A stretch of 64,000 nucleotides of DNA, taken from contig OY723292.1 of NCBI GenBank assembly GCA_963210315.1, positions 992,001-1,056,000 on the forward strand, read 5' to 3'. The stretch is from Rhynchopus euleeides. Its lineage: Eukaryota; Euglenozoa; Diplonemea; Diplonemida; Diplonemidae. The notes under the pieces were generated by a model that saw only the letters and a program-made list of their open reading frames with translations, searched no databases and was not told the origin of the DNA. Shown here one piece after another: positions 1 to 17,851 of the stretch; the stretch's first letter is position 1; every line of letters begins with the position of its first letter. The translations under genes were made by a program, and so were the position numbers.

Positions 1-3000
1 ATGGCGACGTCGGAGGCGTTTGTCAAGGCCGCCGAGGATATACTGCTGACGCAGCTGCTGCCCTGCACGCCGCTGCTCAACGTCGGGGGGATTGTGGATA
101 AAACTGTCGAGCAGGAGTCGCTCGTTTCCGGGTGGATGGCTGCCGGCGCCCTCAGAGCATGTGTGCCTCAGTGCATTGCCATCAAAGTATGTTGGAAATC
201 GAAAAGATTCAGATTTCAGAGAGAAGGGGGTGAGTGGTGGTGTGGGATCGTTAGGGTTTTCTCAGTGAACCTGTTTCAAATAAAAACCTCGGCATGTTTG
301 TGTGGGTTGTTGTGTTCATTTGCACCACGCACATACACACACACCGCAGTTCCCTTCGAGCCCTGTCGTCCTGGCAATTGACCCGCAGTGCGTTGCACTG
401 TCGTCTCTGTTTGCGACAACGCCAACTGGTATGGCCTGCCGATGCGGTTATTGCAGTGCTTAGTTTGTTTTGCTTGGGTTTCTTAGGGTGCTCACAACCA
501 GGGGACCTGTGCGCCAGTGCCAGATCATTTGCAACGTCTCGCCACTGCGGCATGGCGGCATGGGTGTCCTCAAGAATCCCACCCCAGATCTGCACAAAGA
601 GCCTGCTGCATCTGTCCTTTTTGCTTCCCCAGCACACGACACCCACATCCTATGTCACAGGGAAACTGAAGATCGTTCGGCCGCCCTTCACAGACCATGT
701 GCTGCACTGCATCCGGGATGCGATGGGCGATGGCACCGTGCTCGTCTTCAGCGGAGTTTCCGAATCTGACCTCACAAAGCCGTGGCTCCTGTGCGCCGCA
801 GGCGAGCTCCACGAACGCTCGACCGACAGCGCTGCCGAACGCGGCAGCTGCTTTGCACACACGGAGCTCTCGCCAGACTTCCGCCTCATCCTGCTGGCTG
901 AGGGTGCCGCAGCACCCAGCCTCCGACTCAACCCCCACATGCGCACCTGCTCGCAGCTGGTGTCCTTCAGCATGCACCGCAGGGGCCTCGCAGAGAACAT
1001 GTCCCAGACCGCCTCCGACTTGTTCAACCCCTCCGCACGCGAATGCGCCAGCCTCGCTAATGTCCGCCAGTCGCTGAGCGAAGCAGAGGCACACCTCGCC
1101 GACAACCCGACAGATGCCAAAGCCGTCGTCGCCACAGCGGAGACCGCGTGCCTCCAGCTGACGCAGTTCTCGATGAAGCGCAGGAGGACAAGCGCATACC
1201 CGAAGGACCACGTCGCGACCTTCCGCAAGATCGGGCGTGTCTGCAGCATGGCACACTACGTCTGCTCAGCGCTGTTCAGCCGCATCTCACCCGCCAGCCG
1301 CTACGACGCACCCTTCTACCATGCGGCGGTGAAGAAGGTCCTCCGCGAGATCCTCGCCGCAGGCAAGCTGGGCGACTACGGCTACGAGTCGGATGACGGG
1401 ATGCACTACTCCGACGAGCGGCTGCTCCCAAACCTGCTGCACATCATGTCGCAGAGCACGGAGAGCGCGCAGGAGAAGCTGCTGCTGGCCTACCTCACCA
1501 CGCTGGAGAAGGCACGCAGGTCTGCCTGGTACACCAGCACCGTCTCCGGAGTCCGGTGGTCCGCACCCCAGGCCTCCATGGGCAAGCCGGACGCGCAGCA
1601 CGAGCTCTGCCTCCGCATGCACGGCGTGCCCAAGGGGCACGCGGCTGACCCCGCCTTCACGCAGCTCAGCGCCTTCGGGATAGCCCCTGACCTGCCCCCT
1701 GTGGATGCGTGTGAGGCGCACGAGCTCCTCGACAAGGTCAAGACGCTGGTGGATGCCGACCTCCGCCTCAGTGCTGGCGCCACTGGGCGTCCGGGTGGCG
1801 GTGGCGGCGGCACGTTCCTCGCCCCCGTGGCGGGGGAGGCGGCGGGTGACGGCGAGGAGGCCGGCATCGCCTCCCTGTTGAAGGCGGTGGAGAAGGTGAC
1901 CCCCCTGTCGCCCCTTCTGGTGGTTGCTGATGCGGACCTCTTCCTCCCGCGGATGAAGGAGGTGGTGTCGCGGGCGCAGATGGTCCGGTCCGCGTTTTTC
2001 GTGACATCCGCGCATTCGCAGCAGGCGATGGCCCGCTCGCTCATCCAAGACGCGGCGGGGGACGGGTCGTGGATCGTCGTCACCGACCTGGTTAAGAGCG
2101 GCACATTCGCCGCGGAGATCGCACACATCGTCGCAACCCTCCTCCCGAGCCTCGACCCCGGCTCGGTCCACCCGAAGTTCAAACTCGTGATCCAGACACG
2201 CCCCTTCGAGACAGTGCCGCACCTCCTGTCCGAGAGGTGTGCCAAGATCTCTCTCCCTCCCCCCACAGGCCTGCGCGCCCGCCTGCGCAGGTCCGTCATG
2301 CTGCTTGGGGGATACCTGCAGCACCCCGCCAGCACATCCCGCATCAACCACCCGCGGAAGCTCGAGCTCTTCCGGCTCTACCTGCCGTGCTTGCTGCTGG
2401 TGCACGCCCTGGTGATGGAAAGGCAGCGCCACGGCTGGCTCTGCGGGCGTGATGAGTATTTCTCCGACTCCGACCTGCATGCCACGGTGAAGGCGCTCAT
2501 ATCGCATCTCAAGCACAACGTGCCCTCAGTCGTCACCCCGGCATCCGTGCGGCATGTGGTGGTGGATGTGACGCTCGGGGTGCGCCTCGGAAGCCACGAC
2601 GACGTCGCGGCGCTGGCGGGCATCGCGCAGTGCGTCTTCAGTGGTCTGACGGAGGGTGTGCTGGCGGGTGAGGACGCCTACACCTTTGCGGGGGAGACGT
2701 TCCACCTTGCGCATGACTTCGCGACATTCGTCGAACAGATGCCGGAGGCAGTGGTGCAGGTATGGTTGGGTCGTTGGGGGTGTGGTGTGCCCAGCGGGAT
2801 TGCGTCCTGCCCACCGCCCTGCAAAAAAGGCATGCGGCGAACCCCTGACAAGTAGTGTTTGTGACAGGGCCTTGCAGTGTCATGTTCAGTCAGTCTTCAG
2901 CGCTTCAATATTGACCCAGCAATTGTGTCGTTGCCTCGTTAGGCGAGCCTGTGGCCCAATTCCCACCACTGCTGACAGAACATCAGCCTGTTGGGGCTGA

Positions 3001-4403
3001 CAAGATCTGACATTGCATCACACCAGCGGCACGAGACATTCAAGGTATGCCCCGGTGCAGCCGGCTGGACGGCGTGACAGCATCGTGAGGAGTCCAACCG
3101 ACCCTCTCATACACTGCGAGGCCCCAGCCTCTGGGGCGGAAAATCCCAAACATAGGGTGCCACACCCACACCACGACCCCCGGGTGTGGGTGCCGTTGTT
3201 TTGTGTGGTTCGGCATAGCCAAAGCTCAATGCACTTTTCACCGTGCGGATCCTTGCAACACTCCACACTCCCCAGCGCAGGGTGGTGTTGGTGTTGGGTG
3301 TTGGGTGTTGGTGGTGTTCAGCATCCGAAGCGCTCCCCTTCTCTGCCCCGCCACCCTCCCCCCCCCCCCCCCCCCCCCCCCACTCCCCTCCACAGTTCTT
3401 CCACCGCCTGCGCGACGTCCGCCGCCCTTCGCACAGCATGATCGCCTTTAAATACCACAACAAGGAGCTCTCCGGGGTAGTCTCCCTCGTGACAAAGCTG
3501 CTCCCAGGCCCGTTCGACACCGCCTCCGCCTTCGAGTGGCTCCCCGCCCCATCCAACCCTGTGATGCAGCTGCTGTATGCGCTGCTGGTGCCTGAACTGC
3601 GGCTGTACAACGAGGTGATCCAGGTTGTGCGGCGGGATCTGGCCCGGCTGGGCACATTCCTTGCAGGGCACAGCCGCTACGAGGAGGAGTGTGTCGAGCT
3701 CGCCCACGCCCTGCTGGGAGGCACCGTCCCCCAGCAGTGGCTGCGGGCATCGCGCATCCGCACCGTGCGCAGTATAACTCACCGCAGCAGCAGCACCTAC
3801 CAGTCGCACTGGCGCTACCAAGAACCTGATGTTGTTGCCTGGCTCGCGACGCTCTGCCAGGGGCACAGCTTTTTCCAGGCGTGGACAGGCGAGGGTGCGG
3901 TGCCTGCTGCGGTGTGCCTGCCTGCCTTCCTCGAACCCTCGCGCGTGGTGTACGCAGAGATTGACAGGTGTGCGCTGTATCACAAAGTCTCCGCCACAGA
4001 GGTGCAGCTGCACCTCGACAGCGCGCTGCCGGAAAGCGCCGACAAGCCGCTCTCCTCGGAGGCTGTGTATGTGGGGGGCCTGGTGGCGCAGGGCGCGGAG
4101 TGGTGCCACCAGAGGGGACGGCTGGAGCCACTGTCCGCAGGGGGCAGCTGCTGCGAGCTCCCAGTCATGTTCATGTCGTGCCACGTGCCACAGCGGGGCG
4201 ACGACGCAAAGCCCCCCTCCCCATCGGGGACGGAGTGCGAGCTCCCCGCGTCGCCGTGCTCCTCCGAGGGGCCGGGGACGACGTTCATCACAGTGCCCCT
4301 CTACCCCAACTTCTCGCGCACCAGCTTCATCACATATGTGACGCTGCCTGCAAGCCCCGAGCTCTGGGGCACCGACACAGCACTGGCTGCCCGCCCGTGG
4401 TGA
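1..4403 (+). CDS. Dynein heavy chain, C-terminal part (5' end outside window)
   Basis: Motor subunit of dynein, an ATP-driven minus-end microtubule motor. Exons seen: 1-186, 633-2759 and 3396-4403 (stop TGA). All joins are phase 0 with GTATGT/GTATGG donors and CCCCAG/CCACAG acceptors. The middle exon matches the D6 and C-terminal region of the family: the GLRARLRRS segment corresponds to the usual GLRANLLRS, and the following FRLYLPCLLLVHALVMERQ stretch to the LCFFHAVVQERRKFG helix. The last exon holds the C-terminal domain, with AWTGEG...PAAVCLPAF corresponding to the family's W...G.P..FWISGFFF and a final PLYPNFSR strand corresponding to PVYKT. The ATG at base 1 is an internal methionine, since these proteins exceed 4,000 residues and start far upstream. 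A glycine-rich insert near base 1795 is unusual. Axonemal versus cytoplasmic type is not resolved. Confidence 0.88.
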
Positions 4404-7793
<3,390 letters not shown>

Positions 7794-7946
7794 TCCCCTG
7801 CCCTCCCTTTCACCCTTTCACCCTTTCCACCCTTCCTCCCACCCGCACCATTTCTGCGCGCTGCCTTCTGTGAGTGTGCCGTTCGCTTTTTCGAGTCCCT
7901 TGCGGCCACGCACCACACACACCACAGAGATACTGCAAGTGCAAAT

Positions 7947-10900
7947 ATGGGTGGCAAAGGCGACAAGGGCGGGTTCAAGGGGAAGGATGATAAGGGCGGG
8001 AAGGGGAAGGACGACAAGGGTGGGAAGGGCTACGGCGGGAAGGGCTTCGATGGCGGGAAGGGTGGGAAGGGTGGGAAGGGCGGCGGTGGTGGCGGCAAGA
8101 AGGGTGCCCCTGCCGAGGTGCCTGTGCGCAACTTGACGCCGCTCTCCCACGCCCCCGAGCGCTACGTGCCGTGCTACGAGTTTGCCGAGAAGGCACCGCG
8201 TTACACGCAGGAGCGCCAGTCGAAGGAGGAGACCGACAAGGCACGCGACCGTGTGCTGAAGTCGCTGGACGCGGTTCCGCACCCGAAGGCCGGGACGAAG
8301 GGGACGCCTGTGGATGTGGTGACGAACACGGTGGAGCTGAGCTTCAAGGACAACACGCGCATCTGGCAGTACGCCCTGCGCGTTGAGCCGGCCCCGAAGG
8401 GGCGCAAGATGCACCAGACGATTGTGGAGGAGGCCCTGTCGGGGAAGATGGGGGCTGCCTTCTCGTGCATCATCGCGGGCGACATCGTGTTCGCCAACCA
8501 GGAGCTCAAGGGGTGCGAGGGGCTCGTGTTCAAGCCGACGGACGACCGCCACAAGAAGGTTGCGGACCTTTTCAAGCTGGACCTGAAGCTCGTGCGCGAG
8601 GTGACGACGACGAAGATCGACCAGGAGCTCATCACGGTCTTCTCGAAGCTGCTGCGGTCGGTGCTGGACAAGGGCCCGATGCAGAAGGTGCACCGCAGCT
8701 ACTTCGACATGGCGAAGCGCGAGACGCTGCCGGGCCGCAGGCTCGACGTGGTGCCGGGTGTGCACATGACGCTGCGCCCCACGAACTTCGGTTCGGGGCT
8801 GGCTGTCCAGCTGGACGTGGTGCACAAGGTGATCAGCACGCAGACGATCTACGACGAGCTGGACCTGAAGAACCCGGCGTCGTGGAAGAGCCTGGGTTTC
8901 AAGGTGAAGGACACCATCTGTATGACGGTGTATGACGGGAAGGACAAGAAGAAGCGCACTGTGCGTATTGACGATGTGGATCTGAAGAAGGACGAGACGA
9001 CGCCGATGAAGGAGGTATGTGGTGCACTCTGGTGGGCGCCGCTGTTTCTTTAGTTTATGAAGAACGCTGTGTTTTTTATAGGGTTGGGTTATCCGCAGGG
9101 TATAAGATAGACTTTTTTTCTGGCGCCGTTTTCCGGTTTTTCTGGTTTTGAAAATTTTTCGCGCGCGCCTTCGGCGCGCGCGACCCGCGCAAACCCTCCC
9201 AGAATCTGAGAGGGCCCGGTGCCTGCGCGCGTCCTGTCGTACTGAGGCTGCTTGGTGGGGCAGGCGCAGCAGCTGCTTTGAAAGTTTGGACTCTCGGCCA
9301 AAAAACCGGTCTGGTGCAATTTTTTTACGCAGGGGGGTCTGGGGGGCGGAGCCCCCCAGCCGCCGGAGGCCACGGTAGTGATCATCTGTTCCCTACAGTC
9401 TGGATTCGCTTGTAAGTAGGAAGGCTTCGCTGTATCGCAGCCCGGCCAGCAGGAGATCACTGGTCCTTGAGGGTTCAACCTTCAGGGTGGAGGAGGACGG
9501 GGGAGCGACCACTCGTGACAGGTGTGCGTTGTGGGTGGAGTGGGTGCACGACAGAATGGCCAAAGGGTCCACGAGATCTCTGCACACATTCCGTTATCGA
9601 GGAAATGGGCACCTAGCTGTGACGACAGGCAACAAACAAATCTCATCTGTTAGTTGCCCCCAATAGGCTTGGCGACCTTCAAGATTGCTTGAAAGTCGTT
9701 CGTGTTCTCGTCTCAGCCCTCCAGACAAGCAGATCTGTCTCGAGTTGGTGGGCTGTCGCCATGTATTCGATGGCACCGAGTGACGCTGCACAGAGGCAGA
9801 CGACACGGTGAACTCCAGCGGAGGTTACCCTACCTCCGCTGGAGTACACCGTGTGTCTCCCATGAGTCTCAACTAGCGGGAGTCGTAAATTAGCTGGAAA
9901 ATAGACTCCCGTCTCCAGTACAGACTGCAGTCTTAGACTCCCTCTTAGACACTCGCTAGGGTGGCTGGAGTCCACCATGTGTGCACCTTCAAAACAGAAG
10001 AGGCCTGCATGACGAGGGCATCACCACCCACCGGGCCCCACCGGGCCACCCGCTAGGTCCATTTTTTCTTCTCCGCTTCTCTGCCTTCTTTGGACTATTT
10101 GAGCTCTGTGCGGATCACGATGGGGTCACTTTCTATTTTTTTATGGCGTTTTTTCTGACTGTTTTACTGTCCCAAAGTCACAAAAAAACCGCCAAAAATG
10201 AGATTGACCTTTTTTTTTTTTCCAGAAAACCGGGAACCGGGAAACCCTGGTTTTGAAAACCGGAAAACCAGACCTATCTTATCCCCTGGTTATCCGTGTC
10301 ACGCACAGTGGGATGGTATTTGTGCGAGTTTACAGTTCAGTGTGTTCAGCACGCAGTTGGCAAGAGTAATTCCGTGTCACACCACGCCACAACACACCGT
10401 ACCCCCCCCCCACAGCTGGACGGGAAGTCCCTGAAGTGGTACTTCGAGACGCAGTACGGGCTGAAGGTGCCCAAGGGGCAGCCGCTGCTTGTGCACCACA
10501 AGCCTGCCAGGCCGGTATGATGCTGTGTGTTGCTTGTTCTTCTGCTGCGACTGTCTGTGTTGTCTGTGTTCCCTGTGTGCTGGCCGTGCTGCAAGCCTAT
10601 CATGTGCCGTACCCACGCCCCCGCTTCCACAGGGCCAGGACGACAAGGACAGCAAGTACGACTACTATCTGCCGTCCGTCCTGTCGCTGACCGGGATCGT
10701 GCCGGAAGTGTACGGGTCGCAGGTGCGCCAGATGATGACGGAGCGCTGCGCAGTGCGCCCTGGGCCTCGGTTCTCGAAGATCAAGGACATGGCGGGTGCC
10801 GTGCTGCGCCCCTTCAAGGACGTGGCAGGGAAGTGGGGCTGCATGGCGTCCCCGGGGTTCATCATCGAGAAGGCCCGCCAGCTGCCGCTGCCCGAGATCG

Positions 10901-12171
10901 AGCAGGCGCAGGGGTGGAAGAAGTCGGGGACAAACTGGCGCTTCGACATCGACAAGCGTCCGCAGAACCCGAACCCGACGACGGGCTGCATCTCCGCGAC
11001 AAAGCCTGTGAAGCGCGTGCTGGTTGTTGTGCCGAAGCACGCGTCCCGCGACTGGGACGGGCTGAAGCGCCCCATGACCAACTCGATCACCCACTTCGCG
11101 TGCGGGAAGTCCGTGGAGTTCCGCGAGGCCCCGATCGAGCGCTTCACGAAGGAGCACGTTGCGGCTGCAATCCAGAGGTACCAGGACAAGGCCGACATCT
11201 ACCTCGTCGTGGCGGACGAGACGAACGACGCGGCCTACGCGGCGGTGAAGAACGCAAGCATGGGGTGGGGTGTGCCCAGCCAGGTGATCCGCCCGTCGTC
11301 GTTCCAGGGGTCGAAGCTGAAGTCCGTGTGCAACAACACAGCCGCGCAGATGCACACGAAGGTGGGGAACCTGGTGTGGAAGAAGACGGGGTGCCAGTTC
11401 CCGGGCTCGATGGTGGTGGGTATTGCGCAGTCGCACGCGGGCGACGGTGCCGGGCGCGGGGAGCGCAAGAGCATCATGTCCATCGCCAGCAGCTACAACC
11501 AGGACCTGACGGGGTACACGATGGGGCGTGCCGTGCTGTCTGCCGGGTCGACGATCGCGGAGAACCTGTCGCAGCCCTTCCGCGAGCACCTGGAGGTGTT
11601 CAAGAAGAAGAACGGGGGGAAGGCGCCGAAGGAGATTGTGTTCTTCCGCGAGGGCGGGTCAGAGGGGGAGATCCCGCTGATCATGGAGCTGGAGGTGGCG
11701 GCTGTGCGCCAGGCGCTGACGGACCTCGGGGCGAAGTCGACCGTGACCTTCTTCCTGGTGCTGCGCAACTCGCACCTGCGCATCGGGGCTGTGGACCAGT
11801 ACGTGGACGACGGCAAGAAGGCGATGGTCAGCAAGGCCCCGTCCCTGGGGACTGTGATCGACAAGGGTGTGGTGAACCCGCGCGGGATGGAGTTCTACGT
11901 GCTGTCGCAGGAGGCGAACATCGGGTCCCCCCAGGCGATCAAGTACAAGTGCCTGGTGTACGAGGGCAAGGACCTGAATGTGGACAGGTACCAGCAGATG
12001 GCGAACGACCTCGCCAGTGTGTACTTCAACTGGACGGGCCCGGTTGCCCTCCCCGCCCCGATCATGTACGCCCAGCGCGACGCGAAGTACTCTGGGCAGT
12101 GCCTGCTGCAGGACAACGGGTCCCTGGTGGACATCCCGCCCTCCGACAAGCTGGGCGTCCCGCTGCTGTAG
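7947..12171 (+). CDS. Argonaute/Piwi family protein with substituted catalytic residues
   Basis: Small-RNA-guided silencing protein. Exons: 7947-9014, 10416-10514 and 10633-12171, all phase 0, with GTATGT and GTATGA donors; 901 residues. The first ~55 residues are a Gly/Lys repeat tract (GGKG-type), analogous to the RGG or GK-rich N-termini of other Argonautes. N, linker and PAZ regions follow (residues ~60-470), then a PIWI domain (~560-900). PIWI is recognisable by GSMVVGI, SIASSYNQDL, EIVFFREGGSEGE and the MYAQRDA segment. The family's slicer tetrad D-E-D-H/D is replaced: the first Asp by Ala654, the glutamate finger by Thr696 or nearby, the second Asp by Glu729, and the last His by Gln870. 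It probably binds but does not cut RNA. Intron 1 is 1.4 kb and carries a hAT-like transposon. The ATG at 7947 is chosen because the reading upstream is an unlike pyrimidine-rich leader. Confidence 0.93.
9096..10288. mobile_element. hAT-like non-autonomous transposon in Argonaute intron 1
   Basis: Ends are CAGGGTATAAGATAG on the left and the inverse of CAGGGGATAAGATAG on the right. It is flanked by a perfect 8-bp duplication GTTATCCG (9088-9095 and 10289-10296). CAGGG-type ends and 8-bp duplications are hAT hallmarks. The inverted repeats extend inward imperfectly for about 60 bp through CTGGTTTTGAAAA-like sequence. No transposase frame is present. It contains the GCGCGC-TTCG hairpin (about 9158-9182), the GC-rich repeat (about 9333-9394) and a nested MITE (9804-9979). 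Confidence 0.85.
9804..9979. mobile_element. MITE, CACGGTGGACTCC family, copy 1
   Basis: Imperfect inverted ends CACGGTGAACTCCAGC and GGCTGGAGTCCACCATG, 176 bp, rich in the repeated element GACTCCCGCTAGCGGG. Related copies are at 57270-57477 and 58694-58905. It is nested in the intronic hAT element. Confidence 0.7.
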
Positions 12172-14782
<2,611 letters not shown>

Positions 14783-14810
14783 CCCCCACCTCGCCCCCCC
14801 CCCCCCCCTA

Positions 14811-16328
14811 GGGGTGGGGAAAAGCTGTTTAAAAACGCATTTTTGAGGTACCCCCAGAACACCCCAAAAGTGCATAAAAGCCCCACAAACCGACCCAAAA
14901 CCCTCCGGAAACGTGTTTTTGGGGTGTTTCGCAGGTGTTTGGCTTGATTTTTTGGCACTATGCCGAAAGTTGAAAAGGTGGCCACCTTCCCGTACCTGGG
15001 CCTGGCCGCCTTCGGGGCCTTGAACACACGCAGATGCCGTGCACAACGCCGGATGGGCAGGTGGGCCCAGCAGGAAGCACAGTTCTTCGTGGTGCTTATT
15101 CTGGGGCTGAAGACAGTCATTTGCAAGGTAGGAGGCAGTTGCCTGCTCCGAAAACGCTCGCAGTACAGCGGCTGCATCCCAACCCCCAGAAGGGCGTTTC
15201 TGCTGGCCCTGGGCAAGGCCGTGCCTGGTCTATCAGGGAGCGGCAGGTGGTGGACAGCGCAGGTTTGTCCGGTGCCTGAATTGTGAGCACAGGCGGCATC
15301 CTCACCGTGCCAGATGGAGGAATAAGGGCTTGCCTCGGCAAGCATTACAACTGTTGTCCACGAATCGTCAGCAATTACTGCAGTACACCAAGCTGGCCTG
15401 TCTGTAGCAGATAGATGTGCTCCACAGAAGTAGAAGCACACGACAGAGGCTGCTGATTCAATACTCGGTGAGGAGATACTGATGCGATTGCATCACTGCA
15501 CAAGGCCCTATCATCCGCCACAGTGTCCACCACTTTCACCGGTATCTAAGTACAAGCTAAGCTCTGTGCGCAGTCTCCGGGGTCCTCAACCCGGGTGCGA
15601 ACGTCAGGTGAGGCACAAGTCAGGCAAGTATGCCTGGATTCTGCAGTCAGCGTCGAACGTACGAGGAATGGCGAGATGATTTCCTAGCTGCTGTTGAAGA
15701 CGGAGACTTCGGAAGAGCACAGCCTTCGATGTGCTCGACCCCAGAAGTACACCGCGTGCCGCTCCTGTCTGCCATTCTTTCTTTCCAGCAGCAATGCAGC
15801 ACATGAAACGTGGTCACCATATTAAACATGCGCATGGCAATAGGGCGGTGTCTCCCCGGATCACCGAGAGGGGTGTACAACGACCTGCAGGGCTGCCTCA
15901 AGTCGATGAGGAAATTCTGTGCACCTCCTTCCCTGGATACCACCAAATGGCACAGCACCACTGGGGCCCCGAAACTACCCACTATTTGGCGCCAATCACG
16001 AGGGGCTGCTCAAACAGGAGCTTACTGAGTGCCTAGGGTCAGCCAATATGTGCCCCCGGACCCTCCTGGCGCTCAGAAGTCGTGTTTCAGTGCTGTTTCC
16101 GTGCCCAGGGGATAATGTGTCTCTCTCCTGGCCACCCCCAGGTACGGGAAGGTGGCCACCCCAAAAATACGGTCAAAAAAGCCAACCAAACACCTCCAAA
16201 CACCCCAACACACCATTTTTTTGGGGTTCCGGACCGGTTCTGGGTGGATTTCATGGTTTTTGGGGGTCTCTGGGGTGTTGTGCAAAAAAATGCAAAATTT
16301 ACGCTTTTTGGGGGCTTTTCCCCACCCC
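14811..16328. mobile_element. TA-duplicating TIR element C (1.5 kb, non-autonomous)
   Basis: Inverted ends begin GGGGTGGGGAAAAGC and are flanked by TA (14809-14810 and 16329-16330). C runs lie immediately outside both TAs. Imperfect terminal inverted repeats reach about 230 bp and include the shared block GTGGCCACCTTCCCGTACC. No convincing reading frame lies inside. It resembles the 45869 and 49524 elements in TA target, G-rich tip and size, but not in sequence. Confidence 0.8.
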
Positions 16329-16330
16329 TA

Positions 16331-16880
16331 CCCCCCCCCCCCCCCCCCGCTCTCTCCTCTTTTCTCGCCTTGACGCCGCGACACCTTTTGTTCGTTTCGC
16401 ACGCAGCTCTTTTTTCCCCGCACCATTTTTTATCCCCAGCTTGCTTATCGCACGGATAACCCACTTCTTTCGTTGAGTTTCCTGTCTTTCATCCACTCCC
16501 CCGTTCCCTTTATAGAAACAACTCCCACGTCACCACGTGGTGGCAAACGGCGGTACCCGTTCCGTTCGTTACCTTCCTCTCTGCGCCTTCCCCCCTCCTG
16601 TCTCCTCGTCTCCTCCGCACACCTGTGCCTTTTTCGTTGTGCTCCTCCGCGTCATCAGGTGACCTGACGTCCTTGCCTCCCCACCCCGTCCCACAGCATC
16701 CCCGTGTTTAGCAGCTCCCCCACAGCCCCCCCCCTCCCCACCACCACCACCACCACACCTCCCCGAGGCAGAATCACCGCTTTATCCCCACTCTGCCACG
16801 ACACGCTCATCCTGCAGGCACACTCTCCGTTCTCTGCGGCTGTCTTCCCCCCCCCCCCCCCCCGTCGCCCCCTCTCTCTC
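16331..16880. other. Intergenic, pyrimidine-rich
   Basis: C- and CT-rich sequence, possibly promoter and leader of the MYND gene, separated from its ATG by the inserted 868-bp element. A CAC/CCA microsatellite lies near 16738-16757 and a C run at 16849-16863. No gene seen. Confidence 0.4.
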
Positions 16881-17748
16881 CAGGCATGTCGCTAAGCGTC
16901 GACCGTCGACCCAGTGATTTTGGGTTTCCCCCCCCATAAAAAAGCGTCGACCCAGCGTCGACCCAGTGGACTGGGTTGACGCTTGGTCGAGGCTTGGAGC
17001 GTCGACCTAGTGGAACTGGGTTGCCATTCAAGCCTGGACCAAGCGTCAACCCATTTATTACACTGGGTCGACGCTAACCTAGCGTTGGCCCGGTTACACT
17101 GGGTCGACGCTCACCAAGCGTCGACCAAGCGTCAACCCACTTTCACTGGGTCGACGTCGAAGAGAGTATGGTTTTGCAGGAACAGATGCTCACTACCGTG
17201 GCCTCCGGCGGCTGGGGGGCTCCGCCCCCCAGACCCCCCTGTGGCGTATGTCTCGTACTCAAGTCATTCGATTCCCATCAGGTCAGGGAATCCACCCACT
17301 CCAGTAGCCTCAGGAGGACGCAGCCAACTCACACAGAATCTGTACGCCCACAATGAACAGATGCTCACTACCGTGGCCTCCGGCGGATGGGGGGCTCTGC
17401 CCCCCAGACCCCCCATCTCGCGTGCCCGTCTAGTAACCAAGTCCTTGCGCTTTGACGGCCGTGACATATCAGGGGGCAGCGTCGAAATCATGGTCCCGAA
17501 AGCCATTTTTTGGTTTCCTCCGGCACCCGACGGCGCGAGCGGGAGAGGAACCACGGAAGGAACCCAGCGCCTCACACCGTGCCCACCTAGTGGTCCACCG
17601 ATGGGAAAATTCAAAATTTGGCAACACGAGCGCGCGCGAAGCGCGCGCGAGAAAAATTGACCCCTAGTGTTTTCCCCCCTGATCCCCCCCCAAAACAGGA
17701 GCGTCAACCCACCAAATCTCCAAAATCGAAAAGTTAGCGACAGGCCTG
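16881..17748 (+). mobile_element. 868-bp TIR element with 9-bp duplication, copy 1
   Basis: Ends CAGGCATGTCGCTAAGCG and GTTAGCGACAGGCCTG, flanked by CTCTCTCTC on both sides (16872-16880 and 17749-17757). The left third is a cluster of inverted and direct ACTGGGTCGACGCT-type motifs with many GTCGAC sites. It also holds two copies of the GC-rich repeat and, near 17632-17652, the GCGCGC-AAG-CGCGC hairpin. No transposase. A 9-bp duplication is typical of Mutator-like elements. Its partner is the inverted copy at 28061-28929. Confidence 0.85.
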
Positions 17749-17851
17749 CTCTCTCTCTCTCTCTCCTCTGCAAGGTGGTGTGCATTCCATGCCTCCGCCT
17801 GCTCAGCCGTCTTAGGTCTGACGGGGGTCCGGCAGCCTTGGCTCTGGGCTG

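Noticed and set aside
294-632. Upstream extension of the dynein exon frame
   Set aside because: It lies in the intron bounded by GTATGT at 187 and CCCCAG at 632; its translation has no dynein similarity.
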